Assembly: GCA_018969715.1 (NCBI GenBank)
Contig: JAGWXT010000004.1
Span: forward strand, 1 to 64,000
Length of the DNA stretch: 64,000 nt
From: Actinomycetales bacterium
GTDB lineage: Bacteria; Actinomycetota; Actinomycetes; S36-B12; UBA5976
Reading direction: 5' to 3'
In this document: one piece after another, positions 19,330-28,628 of the stretch
Position numbering within the stretch: position 1 is the first letter of the stretch
Layout of the letters: each line of letters begins with the position of its first letter
Notes under the pieces: model-generated
What the model was told of the DNA's origin: nothing
The model's input: the letters and a program-made list of their open reading frames with translations, nothing else
The model's database searches: none
Program-made: the position numbers and the translations under genes

Positions 19330-19557
19330 CTAGGCGGGTGGCGGACAGTGCGGGTCACCGGGCGGGCACAGGTGTGATGCGCCCTCGGCATCGGCGGCCA
19401 CGTCGGCCGCGAGGCTGGTCGCCCATGCCAGCAGCCGCGCCCGGTACTCGACCTCAATGGCCGCCAGCCGTTCGGTCGGCGACCCACCGGCTGCCGCCGA
19501 TGTGAGATCCCCGTCCGGATGGCTCGCGGGCGGTGCGGGCAGGAAGTCGCGCGTCAC
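19330..19557 (-). CDS. Small protein of unknown function, in the position where divIVA is usually found
   Basis: A 75-residue protein starting at a GTG that overlaps the yggT stop as GTGA. The middle (about 27-58) is predicted helical and rich in Ala, Leu and Glu. The tail CPPGDPHCPPPA has two cysteines spaced by seven residues, reminiscent of a metal-binding or disulfide pair. I do not recognise a family. In many actinobacteria divIVA lies at this spot, but none of its conserved N-terminal sequence is visible here. The strict overlap supports real coding. Confidence 0.55.
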   Translation of the reverse strand: MTRDFLPAPPASHPDGDLTSAAAGGSPTERLAAIEVEYRARLLAWATSLAADVAADAEGASHLCPPGDPHCPPPA

Positions 19558-19838
19558 AGGTTGCGCACCAATGAGAGCAGGATCTGCAGCAGGATGATGA
19601 CGATGAGGAAGGAGAGGTCCAGGGCAACGCCCCCCAGCCGCAGCGGCGGGATGAACCGGCGGAAGAACCGCAGTGGCGGGTCGGTCACGGTGTACACCGC
19701 CTCGAATGCGAGCAGGGTGGCGCCGGTCGGCGTCCAGGACCGTGCGAACAGCCGGACGTAGTCCATGACCAGACGGGCAAGCATGAGCAGCAGGTAGATC
19801 CACAGCAGGGTGGTCAGGACCTGACCGATGATCGTCAT
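19554..19838 (-). CDS. YggT-family membrane protein
   Basis: A 94-residue protein with two hydrophobic segments (about 5-25 and 66-90) flanking the family motif VTDPPLRFFRRFIPPLRLGG, whose paired prolines and arginines identify YggT/YlmG. The family is linked to membrane and division organisation and is usually found between sepF and divIVA. The ATG at 19838 is used because the first helix begins there. It lies four bases after sepF. Confidence 0.92.
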   Translation of the reverse strand: MTIIGQVLTTLLWIYLLLMLARLVMDYVRLFARSWTPTGATLLAFEAVYTVTDPPLRFFRRFIPPLRLGGVALDLSFLIVIILLQILLSLVRNL

Positions 19839-19842
19839 GGGG

Positions 19843-20445
19843 CTAACTCTGGTTGAAGAACCCTGCTCCTGACAACTGCACCCGCGCCTGCTCACCCACA
19901 TCCACGCTCTCCGGGGAGAGCAGGAACACCTTGCTGGTCACGCGCTCAATGGTGCCGTGCAGTCCGAAGACCAGCCCGGCTGAGAAGTCGATGATGCGCT
20001 TGGCATCCGAGTCGTCCAGATCGGTGAGGTTCAAGATGACCGGGACCCCGCTTCGGAACTCCTCGCCGATGGCCCGGGCATCGTTGTAGGCGCGCGGATG
20101 CAGGGTCATGATGCGGTTCACCACATGGGAGGGCACGGCCCTGATCCGTTCCCGCGGCAGGGGCCGCTCCGCGAGGGCGTTCGCACCGACGGTCTGCAGG
20201 GGCGGCTGCCGGGATCCTCGATAGCCGCCGATCGCCGTTGCTGGCTCGGCCGGGGGACCACCCCGCCGCACTGCCGACAGCGGCTCCGCCCGCCCCGAAC
20301 GAGGGTGCCGTTCACTGGCTGGCTCATAGGCCTCCTCATCGGCAAAGGGGTCCTCGTCATCGGCGAAGGCCGCATCATCGCTGTCGTTGAGGTCGTCTTC
20401 GACCAGGCCGAGGTAGGAGGCCCACCTGCGAAGTGCGCTGGCCAT
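19843..20445 (-). CDS. sepF: Cell division protein SepF
   Basis: Cytoplasmic FtsZ partner that anchors the Z-ring to the membrane; the main FtsZ tether in bacteria lacking FtsA. The 200-residue protein has the N-terminal amphipathic helix ([14 protein letters not shown]), an acidic and variable linker (about 18-95) and the C-terminal SepF fold with [20 protein letters not shown] and [20 protein letters not shown] 229-base gap separates it from yggS; I see no gene or clear terminator there. Confidence 0.95.
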   Translation of the reverse strand: MASALRRWASYLGLVEDDLNDSDDAAFADDEDPFADEEAYEPASERHPRSGRAEPLSAVRRGGPPAEPATAIGGYRGSRQPPLQTVGANALAERPLPRERIRAVPSHVVNRIMTLHPRAYNDARAIGEEFRSGVPVILNLTDLDDSDAKRIIDFSAGLVFGLHGTIERVTSKVFLLSPESVDVGEQARVQLSGAGFFNQS

Positions 20446-20674
20446 GCCACTGCCCTCCTCGCCTAACGCTCCTGGTCGGTGCCTGCCGGTAATGCTCGGT
20501 CGCTACTGGTGGTGGTCGGTGCCTCGTGGAACTCGTCGATGCCGGTCGCTGCCCATCCGTTGCCGGGATCCCCGCCTACTCACCCCGACCCCGGTGCGCC
20601 CCGGCGGCCGCACCTTGTTTCCGTCGGTTCAGGGATCCCTTTGGCCACTTGCGTCACATGTTCTGCGGCGGACG

Positions 20675-21439
20675 CTACCGGAGTGGACCCCGCTGACCGA
20701 GCAACGCAGACCCAATGCGCACGTGTGTCGCGCCCATCGCCACCGCCTGTTCGAAGTCGCCGCTCATTCCGGCCGAGATCCACGATGCTGCCGGCACAAT
20801 CGTCCGCACTTGGGATGACACCACCGCCACCGCTGCGAGGGCGCGCACCGGCTCCTCGCCCAGCGGCAGGACGGCCATGACACCGCGCAGGCGAAGGGTG
20901 CCGTGCTGGCAGATGCGATCCGCGAGCGCCGCCACGTCCGCAGTCGCCACCCCGCCGCGGGCGCCAGCCGATACCGCCGTCGCACCCGTCGGGGTGCGGG
21001 CCTCGACATCGACCTGGATGAGGACATCCAGGGGCGCGCCGGTCGGCTCGCGCGCGAGGGCGAGGGCATCCGCGAGGGCGATGCGGTCAACGGACTGCAC
21101 GACATCGGCCCAGCGGGCGACCGAGGCCGCCTTCCGTCGCTGGACCTGCCCGATCATGTGCCAGGTGAGGCCACTGGCCGCCAGATCGGCGCATTCGGCA
21201 ACCTTGACTCGCGCCTCCTGATCCCTGTTCTCCCCGACATCGCGCACTCCCACGGCCTGCAGGTGCTCGATGTCCGACGAGGGGAACCCTTTCGTCACCG
21301 CGATCAGGGTGACCTCGGCGGGATTGCGGCCGGCCGCGTGTGCGGCGTCGTCGATGCGGCCACGCACCTGCGTGAGGGCGGCGGCCAGCGCCCTGCGCCG
21401 CTGGCCGTCACTGCGGTGCGGCGCCTCGCCCACTGTCAC
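20675..21439 (-). CDS. YggS-family PLP homeostasis protein
   Basis: A 254-residue fold-type III PLP-binding protein related to the N-terminal domain of alanine racemase but without racemase activity. The PLP lysine lies in LIAVTKGFP, followed by VGENRDQEARVK, WHMIGQVQRRKA and a C-terminal ISAGMSGDFEQAVAMGATHVRIGSALLG, of which SAGMSGDFEQA is diagnostic. It sits 16 bases after ftsZ. The pgeF (laccase-domain) gene that usually lies between ftsZ and yggS is absent. Confidence 0.93.
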   Translation of the reverse strand: MTVGEAPHRSDGQRRRALAAALTQVRGRIDDAAHAAGRNPAEVTLIAVTKGFPSSDIEHLQAVGVRDVGENRDQEARVKVAECADLAASGLTWHMIGQVQRRKAASVARWADVVQSVDRIALADALALAREPTGAPLDVLIQVDVEARTPTGATAVSAGARGGVATADVAALADRICQHGTLRLRGVMAVLPLGEEPVRALAAVAVVSSQVRTIVPAASWISAGMSGDFEQAVAMGATHVRIGSALLGQRGPLR

Positions 21440-21455
21440 GCTCTAATCGGAACGG

Positions 21456-22805
21456 CTACTTCAGGAAATCCGGCACATCGAGATCGTCCAGTCCCTCCGC
21501 ACCCACGGCGTCGTCGAACACCACCCAGCGCTGCGGCGGCGCATCCACGGCATTGACCGGCGGTGCTGCCAGCGGCGGCACCGAGACCGGGCCCACAGCC
21601 GCGGCCACCGGCGCAACCGGCGAACCTCCCGCACCCGCCGCTGACGTCATGCCGCCCCCGGGCTGTTGCGCGGGGAGGACCGCCGCACCAGCGGCTGCCG
21701 GGAATGCCGCGGCGGCGGGGTCGACCACGCTCGGTGCGCCGGCCGCTCCGACCGCGGCCGGCCGCGGCCGGACATCACCTACGGCAAGCGGATTGACGCT
21801 CTGGCGTACCGCGGGATCGGGTTGCCGGTGCAGGGTGGGCACCGCCAACCGCGGCAGGATCCCGCCATCGAAGCCCGCAGCGATGACGGTCACCCGCACC
21901 TCGTCACCCAAGGTGTCGTCGATGACCGTCCCGAAGATGATGTTGGCATCGGGGTGCGCCACTCCCGTTACCAGGTTCGCTGCCTCATTGATCTCGAACA
22001 GCCCCAGGTCGGAACCACCGGAGATCGACAGCAGCACACCCCGCGCGCCGTCAATGCCTGCCTCGAGCAGTGGGCTGGCGATCGCCGCCGAGGCCGCGGC
22101 CACCGCACGGTTCTCCCCCCGCGCCGAGCCGATACCCATCAGTGCTCCGCCTGCTCCGCTCATGATGCTGCGCACGTCGGCGAAGTCGAGGTTGATCAGG
22201 CCCGGTGTGGTGATGAGATCGGTGATGCCGCCGACGCCCTGCAGGAGCACTGCATCGGCCTGACGGAATGCGTCCACGACGCTGATGGAACGATCCGACA
22301 GGCTCAGCAGCCGGTCATTCGGGATGACGATGAGGGTGTCGACCTCACTGCGCAGCACCTCCACGCCGAGCTCGGCCTGATCGGCCCGTCGACGTCCCTC
22401 GAACTGGAAGGGCTTGGTGACCACCCCGATGGTGAGCGCGCCCAGCCCGCGGGCGATCCGCGCCACGACCGGCGCCCCGCCGGTGCCGGTGCCCCCGCCC
22501 TCCCCCGCAGTGATGAAGACCATGTCCGCGCCGCGGAGCACCTCCTCGAGCTCATCCGCGTGCTCCTCGGCTGCCTGGCGCCCGATTTCCGGATCGGCGC
22601 CGGCGCCGAGTCCGCGCGTGAGCTGGCGGCCGATGTCAAGCTTGACGTCAGCGTCGGACATCAGCAGCGCCTGCGCATCGGTGTTGATCGCGATGAACTC
22701 CACGCCGCGCAGCCCGGCCTCGATCATTCGGTTCACCGCATTGACCCCGCCACCGCCGATGCCGACGACCTTGATCACTGCGAGGTAGTTCTGCGGCGCG
22801 ATCAT
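21456..22805 (-). CDS. ftsZ: Cell division GTPase FtsZ
   Basis: Tubulin homologue forming the division ring. Of its 449 residues, the GTPase core carries the tubulin signature GGGTGTGG at 103-110 and the T7 loop NLDFADV near 207. A long Ala/Pro/Val-rich linker (about 320-430) ends in the conserved C-terminal peptide [10 protein letters not shown], which binds SepF. The start [20 protein letters not shown] is normal for the family. In most actinobacteria ftsQ directly precedes it; here a 12-kb block separates the two. A strong inverted repeat lies 45 bases upstream. Confidence 0.98.
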   Translation of the reverse strand: MIAPQNYLAVIKVVGIGGGGVNAVNRMIEAGLRGVEFIAINTDAQALLMSDADVKLDIGRQLTRGLGAGADPEIGRQAAEEHADELEEVLRGADMVFITAGEGGGTGTGGAPVVARIARGLGALTIGVVTKPFQFEGRRRADQAELGVEVLRSEVDTLIVIPNDRLLSLSDRSISVVDAFRQADAVLLQGVGGITDLITTPGLINLDFADVRSIMSGAGGALMGIGSARGENRAVAAASAAIASPLLEAGIDGARGVLLSISGGSDLGLFEINEAANLVTGVAHPDANIIFGTVIDDTLGDEVRVTVIAAGFDGGILPRLAVPTLHRQPDPAVRQSVNPLAVGDVRPRPAAVGAAGAPSVVDPAAAAFPAAAGAAVLPAQQPGGGMTSAAGAGGSPVAPVAAAVGPVSVPPLAAPPVNAVDAPPQRWVVFDDAVGAEGLDDLDVPDFLK

Positions 22806-22849
22806 GGGCGGTCTCCCCTCACCCGGTGCCAGCCGGCATGGAGTGCGTG

Positions 22850-22874
22850 GTTCAACCTCAGGAAAAGGTTGAAC
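22850..22874 (-). promoter_or_regulatory. 9-bp inverted repeat upstream of ftsZ
   Basis: GTTCAACCT (22850-22858) and AGGTTGAAC (22866-22874) form a perfect stem around a 7-base loop, 45 bases before the ftsZ start. The AT-richer composition stands out from the surroundings. It could be an operator, an mRNA leader hairpin, or a terminator for the L,D-transpeptidase gene upstream, though no T-run follows on either strand. Confidence 0.5.
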
Positions 22875-22978
22875 GTTATGTCAGTGGCCATCGCGATGAC
22901 GCTAGCGGCCGCGCGCCCGGCAGGTGTGCAGGACCGGCGTTCGCATCGGGCGCGTCGCGACCCGATGCGACTCGCGGA

Positions 22979-24052
22979 CTAGGGACCGGCGGCTCGAACG
23001 ACGACGCGATCGGGCACCGCGGGTGCCGGCTGCGCCCCCGTGGCCAATGAGGAGCGGGCTCGCCACTGGGCAGCAGTGAGGTTCCACGGCCCGCCGTAGC
23101 CGTTCCACAGTTCCATCTTCGGACCCGAGTTGCTGAAGACGACGACATCGCCAGGGGCGGCGGCGTTGTCATAGAACCACAGGGCGTCCGCTGCCGTGAC
23201 GTTCACGCAACCATGCGACCCGTGGGCACGGCCGATCCGATGGGTCGCCCAGGGTGCGGCGTGGACGAACTCCCCCGTCCAGGTGAGCCGGGCGGCGTGG
23301 CTGACCTCAACGTCGTACTGCTCAGCCTCCGGCAGATTCTGTCCCTCACTGGTCATCCGCTTGCGCTCATGCTTCTCGGCGATGACCTTCACACCGTCAC
23401 GCGTCTCGAAACCGGGCTTGCCCAGTGACACCGGAATGACACGCACGACTTCCCCGTCGATGGTCACCGTCATCTCATAGGTCGCGCCATCCACGTAGGA
23501 GATCACCGCCGGTCCCGTCCGAAAGGTCCACTGACGGTCCTGGTCGAGGCCACCGGTGAGGGGGCGATCGCGATACTCGCCGGCGGCCACCCCGGCGAGG
23601 GTGGCGGTGACCTCGATCTCGGCGTTGCCGGGCCAGTAGCGGTACGGGCGGAACCACACCTGCTGCGAGGTCATCCAGCCCCAGTCACCCAGTGCCGGCG
23701 CCCCGTTGAGGCGCACCTGCAGCTGCTGCTCGATGGCCGACCGCCCCGACTCGTCGATGGGGCGGCTGAGGGTGAGGACAATGGGCTGGCCCACCCCCAC
23801 GACGGCACCATCACCGGGCAGCAGGGATGCGGTCAACCGGGTGGGCGCATTGCCCACCGGCGTATCGGATCGCGTGACCGACCCGATCTGCCCGATCAGC
23901 AGATCCGGGCGGATGGCAATGCCTCGACTGGACTCCGCGCCGACCGAGGGCAGCGCCCACACTCCGCCGGCGATGAGGGCGCCGATGAGCGCGACAGCGA
24001 TGCGCCTGGCCCTGTGGCCGATGCAGGTCGTGGGCCGCCAGCGGTCAGGCAT
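22979..24052 (-). CDS. L,D-transpeptidase (YkuD domain)
   Basis: Secreted or membrane-anchored enzyme forming 3-3 peptidoglycan cross-links. The 357-residue protein has an N-terminal hydrophobic signal or anchor (about 16-38). Ig-like domains follow, resembling those of actinobacterial LdtMt2-type enzymes (VVGVGQPIVLTLSRPI). The C-terminal YkuD domain has the catalytic HGSHGCVNV near residue 288. The ATG at 24052 gives a proper signal peptide; in-frame sequence upstream is shadow of the neighbouring gene, with which it overlaps by eight bases. It precedes ftsZ on the same strand. Confidence 0.9.
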   Translation of the reverse strand: MPDRWRPTTCIGHRARRIAVALIGALIAGGVWALPSVGAESSRGIAIRPDLLIGQIGSVTRSDTPVGNAPTRLTASLLPGDGAVVGVGQPIVLTLSRPIDESGRSAIEQQLQVRLNGAPALGDWGWMTSQQVWFRPYRYWPGNAEIEVTATLAGVAAGEYRDRPLTGGLDQDRQWTFRTGPAVISYVDGATYEMTVTIDGEVVRVIPVSLGKPGFETRDGVKVIAEKHERKRMTSEGQNLPEAEQYDVEVSHAARLTWTGEFVHAAPWATHRIGRAHGSHGCVNVTAADALWFYDNAAAPGDVVVFSNSGPKMELWNGYGGPWNLTAAQWRARSSLATGAQPAPAVPDRVVVRAAGP

Positions 24053-24710
24053 GGGCCCGGAAGTACGCGAGCAGCGCCTTCGCCGAACGCAGGTGCGCGG
24101 CCGACTGCCGATGGCGTTCCCCGGTGGGGCGGGTGATGAAGGCGAACGGCTCCGGCGTCTCCCAGTCGCCCGGGCAGACTCCGTAGCTGACTCCCCCGCT
24201 GGCATAGGTCAGCACGAACGTGTCGGCGAGCAGCCAGTCGACGCCGGGGGCATCCGGCGCGTGCCATCGACACAGGCGCGTCAGTGCCTCCTCACCGGTG
24301 GTGAACCACGACATGACGACCTGCGCGTGGCGGGGATTGATCCGCAGCGGTTCACTCGGGTCAACACCACCGACGACCTGATTGACCGGCGGTTTTCCCG
24401 ACAGGCCCATGGCGGAGGCGGTCTGCTGCACGGTTGCACCCCAGCGGAACCGCCGCTCGGTGGTCCCGCGCAGCGGTGAACCGCGGGTGCCCGTCAGCGG
24501 GACGCCGCTGCCCTCCCGTGCCCGCTGGACCGCCAGGCCCCGCGCGGACATCGTCACCTGACGCAGCCCACCGGGGAGCAGCGGGGTGCTGATGACCGAC
24601 CCGGATACCCGCAGCCGCGGCCAGCCGGTGCGCTGTTCCGCCGTCCCCGCGAGGATGACATTCGCCACAGCATGGAGGCCCCGACGGGTCTGAACGAGAT
24701 CAGCAGCCAC
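24045..24710 (-). CDS. Conserved actinobacterial protein of unknown function
   Basis: A 221-residue protein probably starting at GTG 24710 (VAADLVQTRRGLHAVANVILAG). The N-terminal half looks beta-rich (WPRLRVSGSVISTPLLPGG), and the C-terminal half has WETPEPFAFITRPTG and a helical end. RRGLHAVA-type starts are found in a widespread but uncharacterised actinobacterial family, so I regard this as that family with moderate certainty. It overlaps the L,D-transpeptidase gene by eight bases and is divergent from pntAA, with an 84-base shared promoter region. Confidence 0.65.
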   Translation of the reverse strand: MAADLVQTRRGLHAVANVILAGTAEQRTGWPRLRVSGSVISTPLLPGGLRQVTMSARGLAVQRAREGSGVPLTGTRGSPLRGTTERRFRWGATVQQTASAMGLSGKPPVNQVVGGVDPSEPLRINPRHAQVVMSWFTTGEEALTRLCRWHAPDAPGVDWLLADTFVLTYASGGVSYGVCPGDWETPEPFAFITRPTGERHRQSAAHLRSAKALLAYFRAHA

Positions 24711-24794
24711 GACTGCAAGCCTATTCCCGAACCCGTCACTAGAGTCGGACCGCTGCGGACAGGGTGTCCGCCAATGCTGCCGGGAGGGGTGCAC

Positions 24795-25970
24795 ATGCGG
24801 GTGCTGGTGGCAGCCGAGACGGCGCCGAAGGAGGCCCGGGTCGCACTCGTGCCGGCGGTTGTCACACGACTGGTCGGCCAGGGGTGGCAGGTGTCCGTCA
24901 CTGCCGGAGCCGGTCGCGGGGCACTCGCCGCCGACGCCGACTACGAGCAGGCTGGTGCCGAGGTCGTGACCGACGTCGACCAGGCCCTGCCGGCGGCCGA
25001 CATCGTCGTGTCCGTGCAGCCGCTGCCGGCGGAGCATGCCGCACGGATGCGTCCCGGGGCGGTCTCGCTCAGCCTGCTGCAGCCCGGCAGCGACGTGGCC
25101 ACGGTCGCCGCGGTGGCCGCGGCGGGTGCCTCGCTGCTGTCCTTCCATCTGCTGCCGCGCATCTCGCGCGCGCAGGCGGCCGATGCCCTGACCTCGCAGG
25201 CGATCGTCACCGGCTACCGCGCGGTGCTCGTCGGCGCCGGCCTGCTGCCGCACTTCCTCGGACTGTCGATGACGGCGGCCGGGACGATTCGACCGGCACG
25301 GGTACTGGTGCTGGGAGCCGGTGTCGCCGGACTGCAGGCGATGGCAACCGCCCGTCGGCTCGGCGCCCTCGTCTCCGGGTACGACGTGCGCCCCGCCAGT
25401 GCCGACGAGGTCCGCTCGGTGGGCGCGACCTTCATCGACCTGGGACTGCCTCCGATCGAGGGGGCCGGGGGGTATGCCCGGGAGATGGATGAGGAGCGCG
25501 CAACCCTCCAGCGTGAGCGGCTGGCCGAGTACATCGCAACCCACGACCTGATCATCACCACCGCTGCCGTGCCGGGCCGGCGCGCGCCGGTGCTCATCAC
25601 GCCAGCCATGCTGGCGGGAGTGCGACGGGGCACCGTCGTCATCGACCTCGCGGCGGAGAGCGGTGGGAATGTCGAGGGCTCCGCGGCGGGCAGCATCCGC
25701 GAGATCGGACCGGCACGCGTGTGGGGGGCAGAGGCGCTCGCCAGTGACATGGCCCCCGATGCGTCCTTCCTCTACGCCGGCAACGTCGCCGCGATGCTGG
25801 GATTCATCTCGCCCGGTGCCGCCGAGGCCGATGTGGCGAGCGGACCGGTGCCCCTGGACACCTCCGATGAGGTGATCGCCGGGTGCGCGGTGGTCATCAA
25901 CGGCGAGGTCGTCAATCCAGTGGCGCAGGAGCTGCTGTCCGCGTCGGGGCCGGCGGGTGGCCGCACCTGA
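24795..25970 (+). CDS. pntAA: NAD(P) transhydrogenase alpha subunit, part 1 (NAD-binding)
   Basis: Soluble NAD(H)-binding domain I of the proton-translocating transhydrogenase, 391 residues. The alanine-dehydrogenase-like start is MRVLVAAETAPKEARVALVP, cut here as the family-defining E-P-K-E-x-R-V-A pattern. The dinucleotide fold has VLVLGAGVAGLQAMATARRLGA shortened to LGAGVAGLQA, and RRAPVLIT follows. A strong Shine-Dalgarno run (GGGAGGGG, 24782-24789) precedes the ATG. It heads the pntAA-pntAB-pntB operon. Confidence 0.95.
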   Translation: MRVLVAAETAPKEARVALVPAVVTRLVGQGWQVSVTAGAGRGALAADADYEQAGAEVVTDVDQALPAADIVVSVQPLPAEHAARMRPGAVSLSLLQPGSDVATVAAVAAAGASLLSFHLLPRISRAQAADALTSQAIVTGYRAVLVGAGLLPHFLGLSMTAAGTIRPARVLVLGAGVAGLQAMATARRLGALVSGYDVRPASADEVRSVGATFIDLGLPPIEGAGGYAREMDEERATLQRERLAEYIATHDLIITTAAVPGRRAPVLITPAMLAGVRRGTVVIDLAAESGGNVEGSAAGSIREIGPARVWGAEALASDMAPDASFLYAGNVAAMLGFISPGAAEADVASGPVPLDTSDEVIAGCAVVINGEVVNPVAQELLSASGPAGGRT

Positions 25971-26055
25971 TGGCTCACATGGCAGGCCGTCGAGGAGGGC
26001 CCGCGAAGGCGGGGTACGTGGGCACCGGATCGCTGAGCGAAAGGTCACACAGGAC

Positions 26056-26379
26056 ATGAGCGAGCCAATCGCACTGCTGACGATCTTCGTCCTCAGCGTG
26101 TTCGTGGGGTTCGAGGTCATCAGCAAGGTCTCGGCGGTTCTCCACACACCGCTGATGAGTGGTGCCAACGCGATCCACGGCATCGTGCTCATCGGGGCGG
26201 TGATCGTCACCGGCCATGCGGAGGCCCCTACCGTGACGGTGCTCGGGCTGATCGCAGTCCTGCTGGCCACCATCAACCTCGTCGGGGGCTTTGCGGTGAC
26301 GGAGCGGATGCTCGAGATGTTCCGACCCAGACAGCCCCGCCCCGTATCGGCTGACCAGCAACGGGGTACGGCGGCATGA
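26056..26379 (+). CDS. pntAB: NAD(P) transhydrogenase alpha subunit, part 2 (membrane)
   Basis: A 107-residue membrane subunit with three hydrophobic segments (about 5-25, 36-53 and 61-82). HTPLMSGANAIHGIVLIGA is the conserved signature of the domain II part of the transhydrogenase, cut here to TPLMSGANAIHGI. Together with PntAA and PntB it moves protons while reducing NADP with NADH. The split-alpha, three-gene arrangement is common in actinobacteria. It overlaps pntB by ATGA. The 85-base gap after pntAA contains no gene. Confidence 0.95.
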   Translation: MSEPIALLTIFVLSVFVGFEVISKVSAVLHTPLMSGANAIHGIVLIGAVIVTGHAEAPTVTVLGLIAVLLATINLVGGFAVTERMLEMFRPRQPRPVSADQQRGTAA

Positions 26380-27752
26380 CGCCGACCTGGGCGCAGGTCG
26401 TCGACCTCGCGGTGGCGGTCGCCTTCATCCTCACCCTCAAGGGGCTGTCTTCGCCCCGGACGGCTCGGACCGGCGTGCGGATCGGGTCGATCGGTGCCCT
26501 CGTGGCCGTGATCGCAGTGTTCTTCGCCACCCGCGAGCTCAACCACCTGCCCTGGATCATCGCCGTGATCGTCGTCGGATCGGTCATCGGCATCGTCGCG
26601 GCCCGGCGGGTGGCGATGACCGCCATGCCGCAACTGGTCGCCCTGTTCAACGGTGTCGGTGGTGGTGCGGCGGCGATCGTTGCCGCCGTGGAGTTCCATG
26701 TCGCAACCGAGAAGGACGTCCTCTTCCTCACCGCAACTGCCTTCACCGCGGCGATCGGCTCGATCTCGCTGACCGGCTCGGTCGTCACATTCCTGAAGCT
26801 GCAGGAGCTGATGACCGGTCGTCCGGTGGTCCTGCCCGGTGGGCGCTTCCTCACCATCGCGATCGCCCTGCTCACCCTCGGCTTTGCGGTCACGGTCATC
26901 GCCACCGGATCACTGCCGGCGCTGATCGGCCTGCTGATCGCCTCGCTCATCCTCGGGGTGCTGTTCGTCCTGCCCGTGGGCGGGGCCGACGTGCCGATCG
27001 TGATCAGCCTGCTCAACGCCTTCACCGGGCTGGCGGTGGCCGCCGGTGGGCTGGTGCTCAGCAATACGCTGCTGCTCGTCGCCGGCACGCTGGTGGGCGC
27101 CTCCGGCACCCTGCTGACGCGGATGATGGCGCAGGCGATGGGCCGGCCACTGACGAGCACCCTGTTCGGGGCGTTCACGGCAAGGGCAGCTGCTGCCGGC
27201 GGCGGCGGCGCAGAGAACCGTCCGGTACGGTCGGGCACCCCCGACGACATCGCGATCATGCTCGGCTACGCGTCGAAGGTGATCATCGTCCCCGGCTACG
27301 GCCTGGCCGTGGCACAGGCCCAGCAGGCGCTGCGCGAGGTGGCGGATCTGCTCACCGCGCGCGGGGTGTCGGTCTCCTATGCGATCCACCCCGTGGCCGG
27401 CCGGATGCCCGGCCACATGAACGTGCTGCTCGCTGAGGCCGACGTGCCCTACGACATGCTCGCCGAGTCCGAGGTCATCAACCCCGAGTTCGCGGCCACC
27501 GACGTCGCCCTGGTCGTGGGTGCCAATGACGTGGTCAACCCGGCTGCGCGCACCGACCCCACCTCGCCGATCTACGGAATGCCGATCGTCGACGCCGATC
27601 GCGCCGCACAGGTGGTGTTCATCAAGCGGTCCATGCGGCCGGGCTTCGCCGGGGTTGAGAACGAGCTGCTCTTCGATCCGCGGACGACCCTGCTGTTCGG
27701 TGACGCCAAGGACGCACTGACCAAGGTCGCGGCCCGGCTCAAGGCCTCCTGA
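26376..27752 (+). CDS. pntB: NAD(P) transhydrogenase beta subunit
   Basis: A 458-residue subunit with about eight membrane segments in the first 260 residues (FNGVGGGAAAIVA is a family motif) and a C-terminal NADP-binding domain III. That domain contains IIVPGYGLAVAQAQ near residue 308, HPVAGRMPGHMNVLLAEA (key part RMPGHMNVLL) and GANDVVNPAA. The length and domain order match the family. The next gene follows after six bases. Confidence 0.96.
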   Translation: MTPTWAQVVDLAVAVAFILTLKGLSSPRTARTGVRIGSIGALVAVIAVFFATRELNHLPWIIAVIVVGSVIGIVAARRVAMTAMPQLVALFNGVGGGAAAIVAAVEFHVATEKDVLFLTATAFTAAIGSISLTGSVVTFLKLQELMTGRPVVLPGGRFLTIAIALLTLGFAVTVIATGSLPALIGLLIASLILGVLFVLPVGGADVPIVISLLNAFTGLAVAAGGLVLSNTLLLVAGTLVGASGTLLTRMMAQAMGRPLTSTLFGAFTARAAAAGGGGAENRPVRSGTPDDIAIMLGYASKVIIVPGYGLAVAQAQQALREVADLLTARGVSVSYAIHPVAGRMPGHMNVLLAEADVPYDMLAESEVINPEFAATDVALVVGANDVVNPAARTDPTSPIYGMPIVDADRAAQVVFIKRSMRPGFAGVENELLFDPRTTLLFGDAKDALTKVAARLKAS

Positions 27753-27758
27753 GGTGCC

Positions 27759-28628
27759 GTGGACCCCCTGACCGGTCTCGCCGAACCGGTGGCGGGCGCG
27801 TCCGCCGGGCCGGCACGCCGCTCGCGGACCCAGCAGTTGAAGCTGCAGCGGGCGCCCGCGATCTTCCTCGCGGGTACCGACGAGGCCATCAGCAACCGGT
27901 TCCATGGCGCACTGGCCAAGGTTGCGCGCATCCGCGGTGAGCACCCGGACTGGGATGACGATCGGGTGGCGCGTCAGCTCACCGACCGGTACCTCGCCGA
28001 GGTGACGGTCAGTGGGGCCGCTGCCGGGGGAGCCGCCGCACTGCCCGGCGTGGGCCTGGCCACCGGCATTGCCGCCACCACCGCTGACATGGCCTGGTAC
28101 GGCTGGGCGACAGCCCGCATGGTCCTCGGTGTGGCGGGCGCCTACCGCGTCGACATCAGCCATCCGCAGGTTCGGCGCGCGTACGTCCTCGGCGTGCTCG
28201 CCGCGGATGAGACCGCCGTCGCCCTTGCCGCGCAGGTCGGGTCCAGTATCGAGGCGTACGGCCACCATGCGCTCACGGCGGTCAACAGCCGGCTGGCGCG
28301 GGTGATCCTGCTGCGGCTGAGCACGCGGCTGGCCACATCCCGCGCTCTGGCACTGATCCCGGTGGGCATCGGGGCGGCCGCCGGCGCCGGCGTGAACTAC
28401 GTCCTCGGACGCGATATCGCACGCCGATCGGTGTCCATGTTCCGCACCCTGGCCGCCGCCGGCACCCCCGCCGCCGACGCGACCTCCTGGCCCGCGCTCA
28501 CCGGCGCCGGCCGCGACACATCCCCGGTCGTCGTCCGCAGCCCCCTGCCCCGCTCACTGCGGCACCTGACCCCGGTGCCGCCCCACGCCGCTGACCGACC
28601 GATCACGTCAGCCGGCAACGGCCGATGA
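27759..28628 (+). CDS. EcsC-family protein
   Basis: A 289-residue protein whose middle (about 90-235) has the Gly/Ala-rich hydrophobic stretches of the EcsC fold: AAGGAAALPGVGLATGIAAT, cut as GGAAALPGVG, and LALIPVGIGAAAGAGVNYVLG, cut as IPVGIGAAAGAGVNY. The family is named after the third gene of the Bacillus ecs transporter operon; its biochemical role is unknown. The start is a GTG six bases after pntB, and it ends by ATGA overlap with the next gene. Confidence 0.75.
   Translation: MDPLTGLAEPVAGASAGPARRSRTQQLKLQRAPAIFLAGTDEAISNRFHGALAKVARIRGEHPDWDDDRVARQLTDRYLAEVTVSGAAAGGAAALPGVGLATGIAATTADMAWYGWATARMVLGVAGAYRVDISHPQVRRAYVLGVLAADETAVALAAQVGSSIEAYGHHALTAVNSRLARVILLRLSTRLATSRALALIPVGIGAAAGAGVNYVLGRDIARRSVSMFRTLAAAGTPAADATSWPALTGAGRDTSPVVVRSPLPRSLRHLTPVPPHAADRPITSAGNGR

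Noticed and set aside
24711-26699. Long minus-strand extension upstream of the unknown gene at 24045-24710
   Set aside because: It runs antisense to pntAA and pntAB; coding evidence on the plus strand is strong, so only the part after GTG 24710 was kept.
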